DNA from: Flavobacterium aquiphilum
GTDB taxonomy: Bacteria > Bacteroidota > Bacteroidia > Flavobacteriales > Flavobacteriaceae
Direction: 5' to 3'
Assembly: GCF_027111335.1 (NCBI RefSeq)
Contig: NZ_CP114288.1
Coordinates: forward strand, 1,674,001-1,738,000
Length of the DNA stretch: 64,000 nt
Each line of letters begins with the position of its first letter. The stretch's first letter is position 1. The notes under the pieces were generated by a model. The model ran no database searches and was not told the DNA's origin. It saw only the letters and a list, made by a program, of their open reading frames with translations. The position numbers and the translations under genes were made by a program. This document shows positions 30,621 through 38,807 of this stretch, piece by piece.

Positions 30621-30854
30621 ATGGAATATATTGCAGACAGGATTACCATTGATGATAAAATTTGCAACGGAAAACCCACTATCCGAGGCAAGAGAATAGC
30701 TGTGCAAACGATTCTTGAATTTTTAAGTGCCGGCGAAGAAAAAGAAACAATTTTAAAACAGTATCCTTCATTAGAAGCAGAGGATATTGATGCTTGCTTG
30801 AAATTTGCATCAGAATTGATGAATAGAAATTTTACCATAAAAAGAGTCGCTTAA
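30621..30854 (+). CDS. DUF433 antitoxin
   Basis: A 77-residue protein with DRITIDDKICNGKPTIRGKRIAVQ (shown: ICNGKPTIRGKRI), the DUF433 signature, and the helical ILEFLSAGEEKETILKQYPS segment. DUF433 proteins act as antitoxins of PIN-like DUF5615 proteins. The TAA overlaps the next ATG by one base (TAATG), giving coupling. Typical two-gene toxin-antitoxin layout with a promoter just upstream. Confidence 0.88.
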   Translation: MEYIADRITIDDKICNGKPTIRGKRIAVQTILEFLSAGEEKETILKQYPSLEAEDIDACLKFASELMNRNFTIKRVA

Positions 30855-31195
30855 TGGCTGAGTTTGTTATCGATGCCAATTTACCCTACTACTTTTCGCT
30901 TTGGAATACTCCCGATTTTATTCATGTTAAGGATATTAACGATGAATGGACAGATGAGCAAATTTGGAATTATGCCAAAATAAATAATTTAACTATTATC
31001 AGTAAGGATAGTGACTTTTCAAATAAAATAATGTTTGTAGATCCACCTCCTAGGGTTATTCATCTTCGTTTTGGAAACATGAAGATGAATTCTTTTTTTG
31101 AAACAATTACAAAACTTTGGGATGATATTGTTGTAATAAATAAAAACCACAAACTAGTGAACGTTTTTATGGATCGTATTGAAGGAATTGAATAA
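30854..31195 (+). CDS. DUF5615 PIN-like toxin
   Basis: A 113-residue PIN-like protein: FVIDANLPYYF carries the first acidic residue and IISKDSDFSNK the second (Asp-x-Asp). In between lies WTDEQIWNYAKINNLT, the usual DUF5615 spacing. Predicted RNase of a toxin-antitoxin pair with the preceding DUF433 gene. The target RNA is not known. pepD follows 14 bases later, so some read-through into it is likely. Confidence 0.87.
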   Translation: MAEFVIDANLPYYFSLWNTPDFIHVKDINDEWTDEQIWNYAKINNLTIISKDSDFSNKIMFVDPPPRVIHLRFGNMKMNSFFETITKLWDDIVVINKNHKLVNVFMDRIEGIE

Positions 31196-31209
31196 AAACA
31201 AAAATATAA

Positions 31210-32673
31210 ATGAGTCAAGAAATAAGAAATCTAGAACCAAAAGAGCTTTGGAACAAATTTGCCGATTTGAATGCGGTACCTCGTCCTTCGAAAAAAGAAG
31301 AGCGTGTAATTGAATTTATGAAAGACTTCGGTACCCGTTTGGGACTAGAAACTTTTGAGGACGAAATCCGAAATGTAATTATCCGCAAACCTGCCACTCC
31401 GGGAATGGAAAACAGAAAAACGGTTGTTTTGCAAGGACATTTGGATATGGTTCATCAAAAGAATGCCGATACGGTTTTTGATTTTGATACTCAAGGAATC
31501 GATATGTATGTTGATGGGGATTGGGTTCGTGCCCGCGGGACAACACTTGGTGCCGATAATGGTCTTGGAGTTGCTACTATAATGGCGATTTTGGAAAGCA
31601 AAGAGATTCCACATCCGGCAATTGAAGCTTTGTTTACCATTGATGAGGAAACCGGAATGACCGGAGCCTTGAATTTGCAGGGAGGGATTCTTAAAGGTGA
31701 TATTTTATTGAATTTAGATACCGAAGAAGATAATGAAATAGGTATTGGATGCGCCGGAGGAATGGATGTTACAGCCACTGCTGAGTACGACGAAGAGCCA
31801 ACCCCTGAAGGTTCCGTTGGTTATCTTATAAAAGTAAAAGGCTTGAACGGTGGGCATTCAGGGATGGATATTCATAAAGGTTTGGGAAATGCAAACAAAA
31901 TCATGAACCGTTTATTGTTTGATGGTTTTGATAATTTTGGATTGCAAATTTCCGAAATCAATGGGGGAAGCCTTCGTAACGCAATTCCTCGTGAAAGTGC
32001 GGCGAAAGTAATTATAGCCGCTGTTTACGACGAGGCTTTTGTTTTTGATATGTTACAAATCGTAAATGAAATCAAAGCGGAGTTTCAAACAACCGAACCA
32101 AATTTGGAAGTGGTTTTCGAAAAACTAGATAAAGTTCCGGCAAAAGTTTTGCCACCAATAGCCCAATTTTATTTCGTTAGAGCGATGTATGCTGCGCACA
32201 ATGGCGTTTACCGAATGAGTGCCGATTTTGAAAATTTGGTTGAAACTTCAAACAATATTGCCAAAGTTACTGTAGGTGAGGGGAAACTTTCGGTGCAATG
32301 TTTGACACGTTCTTCAGTTGAATCATCCAAATTTGATATGGCGAATGCTTTGCGTTCTGCATTCGAGTTAATGGGCTGCGAGGTAGAATTTTCAGGTTCA
32401 TATCCGGGTTGGTCTCCAAATCCAAAATCAGAGATATTGGATGTTTTGGTTTCCATCTATGAAAAACAAAATGGAGAAAAACCAAATGTAGCGGCTTGTC
32501 ACGCCGGATTGGAATGCGGTATTCTTGGAACAAATTATCCTCACATGGATATGATTTCTTTTGGACCGACAATCCACGGTGCACATTCTCCAGACGAAAG
32601 GGCTAGCATTTCTTCAGCACAAAAATATTGGAAATTTATCTTGGAAATTTTGAAAAATATACCCGTAAAATAA
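31210..32673 (+). CDS. pepD: Aminoacyl-histidine dipeptidase (PepD)
   Basis: A 487-residue M20 metallopeptidase. Zinc and catalytic motifs are visible in order: LQGHLDMVHQK, TTLGADNGLGVA, TIDEETGMTGAL (catalytic Glu pair), NLDTEEDNEIGIGCAGG, the lid-domain NGGHSGMDIHKG, and a His near the end (GPTIHGAHSPDE). Length matches E. coli PepD. It cleaves Xaa-His and other dipeptides in the cytosol. It ends in a strong terminator at 32691-32726. Confidence 0.95.
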   Translation: MSQEIRNLEPKELWNKFADLNAVPRPSKKEERVIEFMKDFGTRLGLETFEDEIRNVIIRKPATPGMENRKTVVLQGHLDMVHQKNADTVFDFDTQGIDMYVDGDWVRARGTTLGADNGLGVATIMAILESKEIPHPAIEALFTIDEETGMTGALNLQGGILKGDILLNLDTEEDNEIGIGCAGGMDVTATAEYDEEPTPEGSVGYLIKVKGLNGGHSGMDIHKGLGNANKIMNRLLFDGFDNFGLQISEINGGSLRNAIPRESAAKVIIAAVYDEAFVFDMLQIVNEIKAEFQTTEPNLEVVFEKLDKVPAKVLPPIAQFYFVRAMYAAHNGVYRMSADFENLVETSNNIAKVTVGEGKLSVQCLTRSSVESSKFDMANALRSAFELMGCEVEFSGSYPGWSPNPKSEILDVLVSIYEKQNGEKPNVAACHAGLECGILGTNYPHMDMISFGPTIHGAHSPDERASISSAQKYWKFILEILKNIPVK

Positions 32674-32690
32674 GTTTTCAGCATTCGATA

Positions 32691-32726
32691 AAAAAAGTGT
32701 TCAGTTTTTTAGCTGAACACTTTTTT
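32691..32726 (+). terminator. Terminator after pepD
   Basis: AAAAAAGTGTTCAG (32691-32704) and CTGAACACTTTTTT (32713-32726) form a 14-bp stem with an 8-base loop, and more T's follow. Symmetrical, so it can also end the convergent DUF389 gene. Confidence 0.88.
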
Positions 32727-32761
32727 GTTTTTTTAGTTTGCAATTTGCCTTTTGTATTTTA

Positions 32762-34051
32762 CTATTGTCTGTAAACTTCAACGCTGTCTTTTTCCAATCT
32801 TTGCTTTAGCCAAATGATTAATTTCTCTTGAGATTTAGAGTTTATTGGTATTTTGCTTTTGTACAATAAGACCGGAATCGTTTTGTCTTTACTCGTATAT
32901 TGTGTGATAGCAATTGGTTTTATTTCGGGGAATAAAATAGAAACTTCCTGACTGACCTTTGTGTTGTTCGCTTTGAAATTGGAAATCTTTTTTTGTAAAT
33001 CCTCGATTAATTGGTCTTTATCGACTCCTGATTTTTTGTAATGACCAATCGTATTTAAAATGTCGTTTTTTAAGTCAAAAGTGTCTTGTTTGATCAGAAG
33101 TTGCGTATTCAATAAATTATATTCTTTTAGCTTCTGATTAAAGTTTTTGATTTCCAAAGCGCTGAATTTTTTGGACAAAAAAGCCAATTCAATAATTTTT
33201 GGATTGGTGTTATAATCTGTTTTTTTATAAATAAGTGTAAAATCCTTTTGAGGGAATTCTGTTTCTATAAAATTTTCAGTTCGTTGGACGTATTTTTTTT
33301 CGTCAAATAAACGATAGGCAAAATAAACACTCGGAGCAATCATTATTAAAAGAAGCACTGTAATTCCTTGCTTCACCTGTTTTTGATGTTTTATATCGAT
33401 TTGCTTGGCAATTGGGTATTTCAAAAATTTGACAATGATAAAAGTAGCGATACATATAAAAACACAATTGATAGTGTATAAATACAAAGCTCCCCCAAAA
33501 AATAAATAATTTCCGGTTGCCAGTCCGTAACCGGCAGTACATAAAGGAGGCATCAGAGCCGTAGCAATGGCAACTCCCGGAATTGGATTCCCTTTTTCGA
33601 CTCTCGTAACGGCAATAACACCAACCAATCCACCAAAAAAAGCAATCAAAACATCATAAATATTGGGTGAAGTACGCGCCAACAATTCCGATTGCACCTC
33701 TTTAAACGGACTGATATAAAAGTAAAATGTCGAAACAATCAGGCTGACAACTGTTGCTATCAAAAGATTTTTTATTGATTTTTTAACCAATTCAAAATCA
33801 TACATCCCCAATCCAAAACCAGCTCCAACAATTGGCCCCATCAATGGCGAAATCAACATAGCGCCAATAATTACGGCAGTCGAATTCACATTAAGCCCAA
33901 CCGAAGCGATAACAATGGCACACGCCAAAATCCATAGATTAGAACCTCTGAACGAGATGTTACTGATTATATTTTCTAAAACCTTTTTTTTGTCTTCTTC
34001 TCCTTTATGCAGGTCAATGAAATCGATTAGTTTGCTTATTATTTCGTTCAT
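32762..34051 (-). CDS. DUF389 (TIGR00341) membrane protein
   Basis: A 429-residue protein whose N-terminal half has about six membrane helices with family motifs IIGAMLISPLMGPIVGAGFG and GVAIATALMPPLCTAGYGLA. The C-terminal half is a soluble, lysine-rich domain after a seventh helix near 225-245. The family is widespread and of unknown function. It stands alone, convergent with pepD. Confidence 0.85.
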   Translation of the reverse strand: MNEIISKLIDFIDLHKGEEDKKKVLENIISNISFRGSNLWILACAIVIASVGLNVNSTAVIIGAMLISPLMGPIVGAGFGLGMYDFELVKKSIKNLLIATVVSLIVSTFYFYISPFKEVQSELLARTSPNIYDVLIAFFGGLVGVIAVTRVEKGNPIPGVAIATALMPPLCTAGYGLATGNYLFFGGALYLYTINCVFICIATFIIVKFLKYPIAKQIDIKHQKQVKQGITVLLLIMIAPSVYFAYRLFDEKKYVQRTENFIETEFPQKDFTLIYKKTDYNTNPKIIELAFLSKKFSALEIKNFNQKLKEYNLLNTQLLIKQDTFDLKNDILNTIGHYKKSGVDKDQLIEDLQKKISNFKANNTKVSQEVSILFPEIKPIAITQYTSKDKTIPVLLYKSKIPINSKSQEKLIIWLKQRLEKDSVEVYRQ

Positions 34052-34140
34052 TTGATTTTCGGTTTTATTTTGTTGAAAGTAAATTTAACGAAATAAATTT
34101 TGAAGTTTACGTTTAAATCCAAGTTGATTATTCTTTTTTT

Positions 34141-34244
34141 GGAGCGGAAAGATGAGGCATATTAATAAACATGGTTCCCGTTTTCCGCTTCAATTTCTTG
34201 TCCTGAACCCCAGGACAAGAGAATTTTCGCTTCACCCGGGGCTA
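34141..34244 (-). repeat. Modular intergenic repeat, copy C
   Basis: Minus orientation: TTAGCCCCGGGTGAAGCGAA, hairpin TCTTGTCCTG/CAGGACAAGA, GAAGCGGAAAACGGGA, then distal CGCTCC. The hairpin insert differs in sequence from those of A, B and D, but sits at the same place. Confidence 0.7.
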
Positions 34245-34286
34245 AAAGGAAGCAATTGGCATTTTGCCATCATCTAAAAAAATAAC

Positions 34287-34340
34287 CATTAAGAAATTAA
34301 ATAACATTTAGACTTAATGAAACTTAATTTCTTAATGGTA
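34287..34340. repeat. Inverted repeat, 15-bp arms
   Basis: ACCATTAAGAAATTAA (about 34287-34302) and TTAATTTCTTAATGG (about 34323-34337) are near-perfect complements with a 20-base loop. Located 50 bases downstream of a gene end on the minus strand, at the right distance for a terminator of the BNR gene; no pure T-run. Confidence 0.5.
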
Positions 34341-34388
34341 AAAAAAATAACGGTTAATGGCTTTGAAAAGCAAATTCTAAACGTTGAA

Positions 34389-35606
34389 TTAATTCATCGA
34401 AACTATTTTATAGTAAACATTTTCATCCGTAGATTCTTGGCTCCAAGCAACGAGTAATTGATTTTTGTTAATTGCTTTAATAATTGGAAAAGTCGCTGTT
34501 TTTCCTTTTGGGGAAATGAATTTTGTTTTAATGATTTTTCCATTTTTGTCCCGGTGCTGTAACCCAATTTTAACCGACATATTATCATTTTCGGTTACGG
34601 TTTCATCCCAAACAACAAATACATCTTTATTGTTCAATGATGTAATTTGTGGATGCCTTGCCGATGGTTTGTCACTGACAATGTTTCGTTTTGAGAAGTT
34701 TTTTCCATAATCGGAAGAATTGCAATAAAAAACTCCCGATCCTCCGCCCGAAGTGTACCAAGCGAAATGTAATCCATTTTCGTTTTCGGTCATAGTCGGA
34801 CCTGTGTGAGGACATCCGTTAATTTTCCAATTGTCCGGGCTGATTCGTTTGGGTTGCGAAAAAGTTTTTCCATTGTCATTCGAATAGGTTAAAACCATAT
34901 CGCGGATTTCTTCGTTGATAATATCCCTGAATGCAGCGTTGATTTTTCCTTTTTTGCTTATAAACAAATCGGTTCGGCAACATTGACAGGTAGTCTCAGC
35001 AATAGGTTTTTCGTTTTGAAAACCTGATTTTCCAACAGTCGCTGCATAATACAATGTTGAGCCTTCTTTGTCGGTATTTGTTCTGTTGTCTAACCAGATA
35101 ATTGCAGCTTCTCCGTTTGGAAGCAAATCGATATCAAAATAACGTTGGTCGATGCTTGATGGCTCTTTTACTAAATTGATAGCTTTCGTCCATGTTTTTC
35201 CATTGTCAAATGATTGCGAATATTTGACTAATCCACCGTACTTTTTCTTTTCGCTTGCATTGTTAACACCCCAAACCGCAATGATTTCGTTATTGGGTTT
35301 GAAGATTATTTTTGGCGCATTTTCACCGTGCAATTCTACACCTCTGCTGGATTCGATAGCAATTGGTTTACCAAATTTCTTTTTGTTGGAATCAAATAAG
35401 GAATAACAGAGAACAGTTTCTTTATTAATTTCTTTTGCAAAACTCATTACGGTAATTCCTTTTGAGTTCTTTGTAAAAAATGGACAGCTCGTTTTGGTAT
35501 TGCTTTCATTCAGAATGGATATTGGCAATGAGTTTGTTTTTTGGGCAAACCCAATTGATATATTAATAGTAAGCAAAATCAATAAGGATAAATATTTGTT
35601 TTTCAT
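34389..35606 (-). CDS. Secreted BNR-repeat propeller with CxCC motif
   Basis: A 405-residue protein with signal peptide MKNKYLSLLILLTINISIGF and several Asp-box repeats (SQSFDNGKTWT near 130, SNDNGKTFS near 242, SSDYGKNFS near 297), hence a sialidase-like six-bladed propeller. It lacks the FRIP arginine motif of true sialidases near the start. Unusual cysteines occur: TCQCCRTDLF (Cys207, 209, 210) and NGCPHTGP (Cys265), which suggests a metal or haem site. Its start overlaps the stop of the TonB-dependent receptor by 4 bases, so the two are coupled. A part in the receptor's uptake task is likelier than sialic-acid cleavage. Confidence 0.7.
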   Translation of the reverse strand: MKNKYLSLLILLTINISIGFAQKTNSLPISILNESNTKTSCPFFTKNSKGITVMSFAKEINKETVLCYSLFDSNKKKFGKPIAIESSRGVELHGENAPKIIFKPNNEIIAVWGVNNASEKKKYGGLVKYSQSFDNGKTWTKAINLVKEPSSIDQRYFDIDLLPNGEAAIIWLDNRTNTDKEGSTLYYAATVGKSGFQNEKPIAETTCQCCRTDLFISKKGKINAAFRDIINEEIRDMVLTYSNDNGKTFSQPKRISPDNWKINGCPHTGPTMTENENGLHFAWYTSGGGSGVFYCNSSDYGKNFSKRNIVSDKPSARHPQITSLNNKDVFVVWDETVTENDNMSVKIGLQHRDKNGKIIKTKFISPKGKTATFPIIKAINKNQLLVAWSQESTDENVYYKIVSMN

Positions 35607-37774
35607 TTCGGTTGTTTTTTTAGGGAAAAATTATACTGTAAACCAATTAAAAATGTTCTTGGGGCAGCAGCAGTATAAGTAGGTTGGGAGCTGGCTGTAT
35701 TTGCTCTGGAAACATTATAAGCATATAATTTGTCGGTAAGATTAATTACGTTTCCGTAGATTTCAATCCCTTTCCATTCATAACCAGCCCTGAAATTAAA
35801 GATGTCATAACCGGCATACTTTACAGTGTTAACTTGGTCTTGATAATAGTTTCCGACAGTCTGCCATTCAAATGAAGTTCTGAATTTTGGGAACCAGTTC
35901 GGATAATAACTGATTTCGGAATTGCCGGACCATCTCGGGGCTTGAGGCATTTCTTTTCCGTTCAGGTTTTGCAAAGCATCTGTTGGTTTATCTGAAACCG
36001 CGAAGTCTATAAAAGTATGTTCAGCAACGGTTCCTCCAAAGCGAATATTTAATTGGTTAGAAAGGAAGTTGTAATTACCTCCAAATTCAACGCCTTTGTG
36101 CCTAGTTTCTCCAACAGAACGGTAGTCGGTTGAGTTGTCAGGCAAACGAACGCTCAATAACTCATTTTTTCCTTCCATATAATAAAAGGCGTAATCAAAG
36201 TTTAGTTTTCCTTTTAAAAACGAAAGCCAACCTCCAATTTCGTAATTATCGAAAGTTGCTGGCTCCAGATTGTAGTAGAACTCGGCTGGTTTTCCGGTTG
36301 TTCCGCCAGTTCCGGGTTTGGCTCTAAAAATAGAAGTGATTCCCGGAGGAGCAAATCCTTGTGCATAGTTGCCGTAAAATCCTGTAGATTCAAACGGATT
36401 GTAATTTACTCCAACTTTGAAAGTGGGTTTGTCGTAAATTTTTGTTCCGCTTGAATGGTCCAAAGCATTGTTGTAATTAACTTTCAGATTGTCATAACGG
36501 GCACCGGTGGTAATTAATAATTTTTCCAAAGGATTGAAGCTAAGTTGCGCATAAGCGGCCTTATTAAAAATATCGGCGGTATAATCGGCTAATTTCACAT
36601 CGGGACGTTCAGCGGTAATTTCATAATAATTCACCGTTTGTTTTCCAGGAGCACCTGGATTTAGATTTGCTTTCATTTCAAGCAAATAAGCCCAGTAGTT
36701 TACAGGAGAATAATCATATAATGCTCCTCCAACGATTTTAGCATTTAAAAAATTAAATTTTTGGGCGTGCTGTCCAATCGCACCGTAACTTTTGAAGTTG
36801 TTAGAATTAACTTCGCCCGTTGCCGTAGTTGGGTTAAGTGTCGGGCTCCATTTGATTCCGTAGGATGGATTTTGTCCCAATTTGTTGTCTCTGTAATAGG
36901 CCGTGATATAACTGTTGGCATTGTCATTCCAATCATGTTCTAAGGTCAACCGTGTTCTTAAGGCATCCGATTTGCGATAGGTGAAATCAGTAGTGCTTTT
37001 ATATGTCCTGTTGTAAAAAGCTTCTTCATTAACCGTTCCGCTCATGTCAGAATAATATTTGCCCCACATGGTATTACTAATTAATCGTGTTTTGCTGTTG
37101 ATGTTGTAATCGATTCTCGCATTAAGATTATCTTTTTTATAATCCGAGTAGGTCATCCAACCGTTTTCCTGTAAACTTGAAATTCCGGCGATATGAAAAC
37201 CCACTTTACCGATGGTTGTTCCTCCTGCAGCTTGAAGTCGTCTGTAGCCCCATTGATCGGCTTGGATTCCAAATTTGAATTCGGGATTAACGGGCGGTTT
37301 AATTGAGATTAGGTTAATGGTTCCACCAACGGCTTCTGAACCGTACAATGACGAAACAGGGCCTTTTACCACTTCTATGTTTTGAAGATTGAATTGGTTG
37401 ATTTCCAATAAGGCATTATGGTTGAAAATCCCCATCGGACGAATTGGCAATCCATCTTCAAGATATAAATAATAGGCATTGGTTGTCATCGGTTGACGAA
37501 TAGCCATCATGTGCTGTTCGTTTCCGAGATTAACCATCAATACGCCCGGTGCTTTATTGATGATTTCGTAAGCCGCAACGGCTTTGGTTTCGTTAATGGT
37601 TTTGGCAGTCAATTTGCTGACCGCAGACGGTGTTTCTTTGCGCAAAGTTGCCGAACGATTGGCAGTTATGAATACATTTTCAAGTGTCTCTGTTTTTGTG
37701 CTGTCTTTTGTTGTTTTGTTTTGTGCAAAAGCTATCTGTGTCATTAACAAAAGAGTAAATAGTGTTTTCTTCAT
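35603..37774 (-). CDS. TonB-dependent outer-membrane receptor
   Basis: A 723-residue receptor with signal MKKTLFTLLLMTQIAFAQ, a plug domain (TLENVFITANRSATLR, then IEVVKGPVSSLYGSEAVGG) and a 22-strand barrel ending in a strand with terminal aromatics (TFLIGLQYNFSL). The plug has a Met/His-rich stretch (EQHMMAIRQPMTT and RPMGIFNHN), reminiscent of metal-binding residues in copper receptors; that reading is inference. It is coupled to the BNR protein downstream (4-base overlap). The cysteine-rich small protein encoded about 540 bases upstream on the same strand may belong to the same locus. Substrate unproven. Confidence 0.88.
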   Translation of the reverse strand: MKKTLFTLLLMTQIAFAQNKTTKDSTKTETLENVFITANRSATLRKETPSAVSKLTAKTINETKAVAAYEIINKAPGVLMVNLGNEQHMMAIRQPMTTNAYYLYLEDGLPIRPMGIFNHNALLEINQFNLQNIEVVKGPVSSLYGSEAVGGTINLISIKPPVNPEFKFGIQADQWGYRRLQAAGGTTIGKVGFHIAGISSLQENGWMTYSDYKKDNLNARIDYNINSKTRLISNTMWGKYYSDMSGTVNEEAFYNRTYKSTTDFTYRKSDALRTRLTLEHDWNDNANSYITAYYRDNKLGQNPSYGIKWSPTLNPTTATGEVNSNNFKSYGAIGQHAQKFNFLNAKIVGGALYDYSPVNYWAYLLEMKANLNPGAPGKQTVNYYEITAERPDVKLADYTADIFNKAAYAQLSFNPLEKLLITTGARYDNLKVNYNNALDHSSGTKIYDKPTFKVGVNYNPFESTGFYGNYAQGFAPPGITSIFRAKPGTGGTTGKPAEFYYNLEPATFDNYEIGGWLSFLKGKLNFDYAFYYMEGKNELLSVRLPDNSTDYRSVGETRHKGVEFGGNYNFLSNQLNIRFGGTVAEHTFIDFAVSDKPTDALQNLNGKEMPQAPRWSGNSEISYYPNWFPKFRTSFEWQTVGNYYQDQVNTVKYAGYDIFNFRAGYEWKGIEIYGNVINLTDKLYAYNVSRANTASSQPTYTAAAPRTFLIGLQYNFSLKKQPK

Positions 37775-37929
37775 TTTGTGTTATATAAATTGAATATAAT
37801 AGCTATCGTTTCATTGATTTTTAGCAATGAAAAGAGGTTTGAAAGCTAGTTTTGGTTTAACGGAAAAGGGCGCAAAGGATTGCATAATTCCGATAATTAT
37901 CCGATGTCTTGGTATAAATATTATGAAAA

Positions 37930-38015
37930 CCACCCGGCCTTTCAGGCACCCCTCCAAAGGAGGGGAATACGAACGACTTCCCCTCCTTTGGAGGGGTGCC
38001 CAAGGGGCGGGGTGG
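37930..38015. repeat. Long inverted repeat with CCCCTCC core
   Basis: Two 38-base arms (37930-37967 and 37978-38015) separated by 10 bases. The inner 23 bases of each arm, around GGCACCCCTCCAAAGGAGGG, are perfectly complementary; the outer part has a few mismatches. GC-rich compared with its surroundings. This resembles a MITE or palindromic repeat seen in other Bacteroidota genomes. Confidence 0.75.
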
Positions 38016-38144
38016 ATTCCTGACTGTAGGATAATTTTAAGAAAACAAAACTTTGTGTTCTTTCTGTTTGAAACGGTTAACCCGAAGGCGATTGTTGAAT
38101 TTTCAACTTTTTGGAATCGCTAATGAAGCAGAATGTCGATTTTT

Positions 38145-38261
38145 AGCCCCGATTGCAGCGAAAATCCTTGTGGAACGTCTCGTCCCAAAAGGCGAGAGGT
38201 TCACAAGATTGTAGCGGAAAGCGGGAGGGAACTTGAGAGAAAATCAAAAGTTATTGCTCCA
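38145..38261 (+). repeat. Modular intergenic repeat, copy D
   Basis: TAGCCCCGATTGCAGCGAAA, internal nested hairpin (CTTGTGGAAC...GTTCACAAG with inner GTCTCG/CGAGAG), then TGTAGCGGAAAGCGGGA and distal TGCTCC. The inner insert resembles the hairpin in the rRNA leader at 17488-17508. Confidence 0.7.
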
Positions 38262-38316
38262 AAAAATAAAAATAATCGGACTTAGGGTTTTACGTTAAAA
38301 CCGGCTGAATTATAAT

Positions 38317-38694
38317 TTATATAAAATAGGACGGTGGACGGAAATTGGATAACACAACCGAAATTGGTTTTCCGTCATTATGAAGATAGTTTTTTTGAGA
38401 AGAAAAAGAAGAAACTATGAAAGTAGCAACTGTTTCATGAGTATTTGGAATGTAAACCAACTCCATTTTTTCTTTGAGGTTGTTTTGCATTTCTTTTTCA
38501 TTCTCTTCCTGTTGTTTTAGGCTTTTTTTAAGGGCACAATGTCCCTGACAAGTGTTTTTGGGAAACTTGCTCTGAACGCAGATTGTTCTCGCAATTTCGT
38601 CCTGATTTATTTTGAATTTGACATATATGATTAAGGTTCCAAAAGATGGAATCAAAATAATGGATGAAAGTAATATGACAAAAATGCGTTTCAG
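38317..38694 (-). CDS. Small membrane-anchored cysteine-rich protein, unusual start
   Basis: A frame of about 125 codons, with hydrophobic N-terminus (KRIFVILLSSIILIPSFGTLIIYVKF), then TICVQSKFPKNTCQGHCALKKSL, a C-x9-C-x3-C cluster, and a coiled, Glu/Lys-rich middle. No ATG precedes the hydrophobic segment; the best start is a CTG at 38694, in the place where relatives have MKRI. A TTG at 38655 would cut the segment short. A promoter TACTTTTG lies 18 bases upstream. The cysteine cluster and position upstream of the TonB receptor suggest metal handling; this is inference. Confidence 0.55.
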   Translation of the reverse strand: MKRIFVILLSSIILIPSFGTLIIYVKFKINQDEIARTICVQSKFPKNTCQGHCALKKSLKQQEENEKEMQNNLKEKMELVYIPNTHETVATFIVSSFSSQKNYLHNDGKPISVVLSNFRPPSYFI

Positions 38695-38711
38695 ACTGTT
38701 TTATTTTTATG

Positions 38712-38719
38712 CAAAAGTA
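38712..38719 (-). promoter_or_regulatory. -7 element for the cysteine-rich small gene
   Basis: On the minus strand TACTTTTG (about 38712-38719) followed by CATAAAAATAAAACAG and then the presumed CTG start. A -33 TTG was not clear. Confidence 0.5.
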
Positions 38720-38755
38720 ACGGATTTATTTGAGACACAGATGTCTTTTATGTAA

Positions 38756-38786
38756 AAATCCCCAACGATTTTAAGGTTGGGGATTT
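38756..38786 (-). terminator. secA terminator
   Basis: AAATCCCCAAC and GTTGGGGATTT form an 11-bp stem with a 9-base loop. On the minus strand a T-run follows, 22 bases after the secA stop. Confidence 0.85.
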
Positions 38787-38807
38787 GTTAATTGTTTTAG
38801 AATAAAG

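Larger units (their letters stand above)
34052..34388. other. Intergenic region with repeat C
   Basis: About 340 bases without a gene. Holds repeat copy C (34141-34244). Near 34285-34350 is an imperfect inverted repeat (CCATTAAGAAATTAA and TTAATTTCTTAATGG) that could act as a terminator for the DUF389 promoter side or as a binding site. Confidence 0.5.
37775..38316. other. Repeat-rich intergenic region
   Basis: 540 bases between the TonB receptor and the cysteine-rich small gene. It contains the long inverted repeat at 37930-38015 and modular repeat copy D at 38145-38261. Any reading frame across it is built from these repeats and is not supported. Confidence 0.6.

Noticed and set aside
30854..31195. 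Part of a phage or defence island
   Set aside because: The toxin-antitoxin pair stands alone between ordinary chromosomal genes; no integrase, helicase or nuclease defence genes nearby.
34389..35606. True exo-alpha-sialidase
   Set aside because: Asp-boxes are present but the FRIP motif, the arginine triad region and sialic-acid catabolic genes are not; context is a TonB uptake locus.
37827..38123. Plus-strand frame of 98 codons in the TonB receptor upstream gap
   Set aside because: It runs through the inverted repeat at 37930-38015, and the coding is a by-product of the palindrome.
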